The notes below the pieces were generated by a model. It saw only the letters and a program-made list of their open reading frames with translations, ran no database searches and was not told the DNA's origin. The position numbers were made by a program, and so were the translations under genes. From Prevotellaceae bacterium (GTDB lineage: Bacteria; Bacteroidota; Bacteroidia; Bacteroidales; UBA932), in NCBI GenBank assembly GCA_031278135.1, contig JAITKY010000268.1, positions 1 to 7,669 on the forward strand: DNA of 7,669 nt. Direction: 5' to 3'. Shown piece by piece: positions 5,786 to 7,669 of this stretch; within the stretch, counting starts at the first letter, position 1, and each line of letters opens with the position of its first letter.

Positions 5786-6954
5786 AAAAGATATTTAAAA
5801 CAGGATTATTGCCCAAAGTAGTGGCAGCCATCATTTCAGGGCTTGTTTTGGGAAGTTTTGCCGACGAATGGATTGTGAAGATTTTCGTAACTTTTAACGG
5901 TTTATTTTCCGAATTTTTAAGATTTTGTATTCCGCTTATAGTCGTCGGCCTGGTAGCGCCCGGAATTGCCAGCATGGGTAAAAATGCCGGACGATTACTG
6001 ATTATCACAGTCATTTTGTCGTATGTGTTTACGTTGCTTTCGGGATTTTTCTCTTATTTTTCGTGTAGCGCAGTATTTCCTTCGCTACTTGACGATAGCA
6101 GTTTCATATATACGAATGTGCAAAATCCTGAATCCGGAAATGTTTCGCCATATTTTTCGCTAAAAATAGAACCCGTATTCAGCGTTATGACTGCATTGTT
6201 GCTGGCATTCGTCATCGGTGCAGGGAACGCAATCGGTAAAGGAACGGCAATAAAATCGGCAATGGAAGAATTTAAGGCAATAATCGAAAAAGTGATTACA
6301 GTGATTATAATCCCTTTGCTGCCGATATTCATCTTCGGTATATTCCTGAACATGAGTTATTCGGGAGCTGCATTCAAGATTATTTCCATTTTCGGAAAGA
6401 TTATACTTGTGATTTTCGTATTGCATATCCTTTTGCTTGTCATCATGTTCAGTATTGCCGGAGGAATTGCCAAAAAGAATCCTTTCAAACTGTTATACAC
6501 GATGATGCCTGCATATGTGACTGCTTTAGGCACATCTTCGTCGGCGGCAACCATTCCGGTAACTCTCAATCAGGTGAAAAAACTCGGAATAAACGAAGAT
6601 ATCGCCGGTTTCTGTGTTCCCTTATGTGCAACGATACATTTGTCGGGCAGCACGTTGAAGATCGTTGCGACCAGTCTGGCAATATGTATTATGACGGGTT
6701 TATCGCACGACATTCTGCTGTACTCCGGGTTTATCATGATGCTGGGAATAATGATGATAGCGGCGCCGGGAGTTCCGGGCGGAGCAATCATGGCATCCGT
6801 TGCGATATTGCAGTCGATACTTCATTTCGACGATAATGCTGTCGGGCTGATGATCGCTCTGTATATTGCTATCGACAGTTTCGGGACCGCCTGCAACGTC
6901 ACCGGCGACGGAGCCATAACAACAATAGTAAACAGATTAAAGCATCTCAAATAA
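5782..6954 (+). CDS. Dicarboxylate/amino acid:cation symporter (DAACS, GltP-like) with divergent binding motifs
   Basis: Inner-membrane secondary transporter of the DAACS/SLC1 family (390 aa; family usually about 400-430), importing dicarboxylates or amino acids with Na+ or H+. The ATG at 5782 overlaps the preceding stop (ATGA). The frame is open further upstream, to 5644, but that part is antiparallel-free shadow sequence inside the cytochrome gene and lacks membrane character. Visible landmarks are the Ser-rich HP1 tip (GTSSSAATIPVT, 250-261), the TM7 region (ATIHLSGST, 283-291), the HP2 tip (APGVPGGAI, 328-336) and TM8 (AIDSFGTACNVTGDG, 363-377). Conserved relative to GltPh are Asp365, Thr369, Asn372 and Asp376 (GltPh Asp394, Thr398, Asn401, Asp405). 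Divergent are the NMDGT motif, here HLSGS (286-290), and the substrate-carboxylate Arg397, here Gly368. Substrate is therefore unlikely to be plain aspartate or glutamate, and cation coupling may differ. Likely serves the same process as the co-expressed cytochrome-FGE protein. Confidence 0.9.
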   Translation: MKKIFKTGLLPKVVAAIISGLVLGSFADEWIVKIFVTFNGLFSEFLRFCIPLIVVGLVAPGIASMGKNAGRLLIITVILSYVFTLLSGFFSYFSCSAVFPSLLDDSSFIYTNVQNPESGNVSPYFSLKIEPVFSVMTALLLAFVIGAGNAIGKGTAIKSAMEEFKAIIEKVITVIIIPLLPIFIFGIFLNMSYSGAAFKIISIFGKIILVIFVLHILLLVIMFSIAGGIAKKNPFKLLYTMMPAYVTALGTSSSAATIPVTLNQVKKLGINEDIAGFCVPLCATIHLSGSTLKIVATSLAICIMTGLSHDILLYSGFIMMLGIMMIAAPGVPGGAIMASVAILQSILHFDDNAVGLMIALYIAIDSFGTACNVTGDGAITTIVNRLKHLK

Positions 6955-6961
6955 TCTCCCT

Positions 6962-7297
6962 GTGTTTTTTGACAGAACATCCCGAACAATCAGTGCAATT
7001 ATACGCGGACTTAAAATTGATGTTACAAAACAATTTGAGCGGCGTATTGTCGTGCGTACTGATAATAAAGGAAAGAAAACGCCCTATTAATTGCCTTATC
7101 CGCAAAAAAGAGATTCGACTTACGCCCGAAGAGGCTATCAGGTAAGTTTTACCAATCTTTATGCCATTTATGTTATCATTAAAGATTACATCGCCAACGA
7201 ATATGATAAAAAAGGTGATTATTCTGCATATGAAGGTGTGTTATTCAATAAACTTTTTGCACGACAGCGAAAACAACGATCAGTCGTTTCATTGTGA
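6962..7297 (+). pseudogene. Fragment of an unrecognised gene, split by an in-frame TAA
   Basis: One frame reads as protein from about 6962 (GTG) to TGA at 7295-7297, interrupted only by TAA at 7088-7090. Before the stop it gives SRTISAIIRGLKIDVTKQF and RRIVVRTDNKGKKTPY; after it LPYPQKRDSTYARRGYQVSF, TNLYAIYVIIKDYIANEYDK and GDYSAYEGVLFNKLFARQRK. The charge and hydrophobic pattern continue across the stop as if a single codon had changed, for example CAA (Gln) to TAA. No promoter or good ATG start is seen and the 3' end stops abruptly, so this looks like an internal or N-terminal fragment rather than a whole gene. The downstream half (68 codons from the TTG at 7091) could in principle be expressed. 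It lies 8 bases after the transporter stop and could be read through from that operon. I do not recognise the family; a nuclease-like or mobile-element origin is only a guess. Confidence 0.5.
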
Positions 7298-7480
7298 ACA
7301 GCAAGGAACGAAGTAGAAAAGGGAGAGATGACAGTAATTTAACCAAAAACTAAACATTTTAAATTTTTTTTTTGTCTCAATACATAATCATAATATACTG
7401 TATATCTATGGTTTCAATACACACAAAACAGCGATAAACAGTATAAAAATCGAATAGGAACAAAATTTTCTTTGTTTTGT

Positions 7481-7511
7481 TTTGCAGATTCAAAAAACTG
7501 TTTTACCTTTG
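7481..7511 (+). promoter_or_regulatory. Bacteroidetes-type promoter directed out of the window
   Basis: TTTG at 7481-7484 and TACCTTTG at 7504-7511 match both elements with a 19-base gap, the best-spaced of the four promoters here. No supported coding region starts in the 158 bases that follow, so it must drive a gene beyond the right edge with a leader of at least 150 bases, or a small RNA. Confidence 0.65.
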
Positions 7512-7626
7512 TATTCGTATTTGGTTTAAAGATGTAGTAAAAAACATTGGATTATGTATACTTTTTCTCATAAAGACTTGACATACGACAAAAAAAATCG
7601 TAAAAGTTGATAAATTAATCAACCAT

Positions 7627-7668
7627 AGAGAGAGAGAGAAAAAAAAAAGAAAGAAAGAGAGAAAGAGA
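7627..7668 (+). repeat. 42-base pure purine tract (AG repeats, poly-A, GAAA-like units)
   Basis: Every base from 7627 to 7668 is A or G: first AG dinucleotides, then an A run of about ten, then GAAA/GAGA units. It may be a simple-sequence repeat upstream of the next gene, able to change length by slippage, or an assembly or sequencing artefact if this is a contig end. Confidence 0.75.
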
Positions 7669-7669
7669 T

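Larger units (their letters stand above)
7298..7669. other. Non-coding AT-rich stretch, no gene seen
   Basis: No credible gene is seen in these 372 bases. They hold a T10-11 run near 7363-7373, a 13-base palindrome ATATAC-T-GTATAT (7393-7405) whose TATACTGT core recurs inverted as ACAGTATA (7438-7445), the outward promoter at 7481-7511, an 18-codon ATG reading frame at 7554-7610 too short to support, and the terminal purine tract. Confidence 0.5.

Noticed and set aside
7554..7610. 18-codon ATG reading frame after the outward promoter
   Set aside because: Too short and unconserved as far as can be judged; no start signal or recognisable peptide.
1..7669. CRISPR array, tRNA/rRNA genes, intact insertion sequence or attachment site
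   Set aside because: No spaced direct repeats, no tRNA-like cloverleaf or rRNA segments, no transposase and no terminal inverted repeats with target duplication were seen.

Overview
The window reads as a chromosomal segment from a member of the Bacteroidota, most likely Bacteroidales. The main signs are four sites matching the Bacteroidetes promoter (TTTG or TTG at -33, TAnnTTTG at -7), the lack of clear Shine-Dalgarno sequences before good start codons, AT-rich intergenic DNA, and a lipoprotein GH3 beta-glucosidase of the kind common in that phylum. Species cannot be told from the sequence alone.

Layout. (1) 1-2418: a promoter and an intact lipoprotein GH3 beta-glucosidase/exo-glycosidase (755 aa). 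(2) 2419-3314: no intact gene. It holds the minus-strand remains of a roughly 180-codon hypothetical gene (about 2571-3120), broken by a TAG at codon 3, an extra base in an A9 run, and an eroded 3' end. An AT-rich spacer with a clear promoter follows. (3) 3315-4109: a 45-codon small ORF whose stop directly abuts the start of a HAD phosphatase of the phosphoglycolate phosphatase type. (4) 4220-6954: a two-gene operon with its own promoter. The first gene encodes a membrane-anchored tetraheme NapC/NirT-type cytochrome fused to a formylglycine-generating-enzyme-like (FGE/SUMF1) domain. The second, overlapping it by ATGA, encodes a DAACS-family (GltP-like) cation symporter. (5) 6955-7669: a second gene remnant (about 6962-7297) split by a TAA, then non-coding DNA ending with an outward-pointing promoter whose gene lies beyond the window and a 42-base pure purine tract at the edge.

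How the genes may work together. The glucosidase releases sugars in the periplasm, and the HAD enzyme is a housekeeping-type cytoplasmic phosphatase; neither is obviously tied to the operon. The cytochrome-FGE fusion and the transporter are very probably co-translated. The simplest inference is that quinol-derived electrons pass through the four hemes to chemistry in, or near, the periplasmic FGE-like domain, while the symporter imports a related small carboxylate or amino acid. The FGE-like domain lacks the cysteine pair of true sulfatase-activating enzymes, and the transporter has lost several canonical cation- and substrate-binding residues, so neither can be given the textbook function. 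This operon is the most interesting part of the window.
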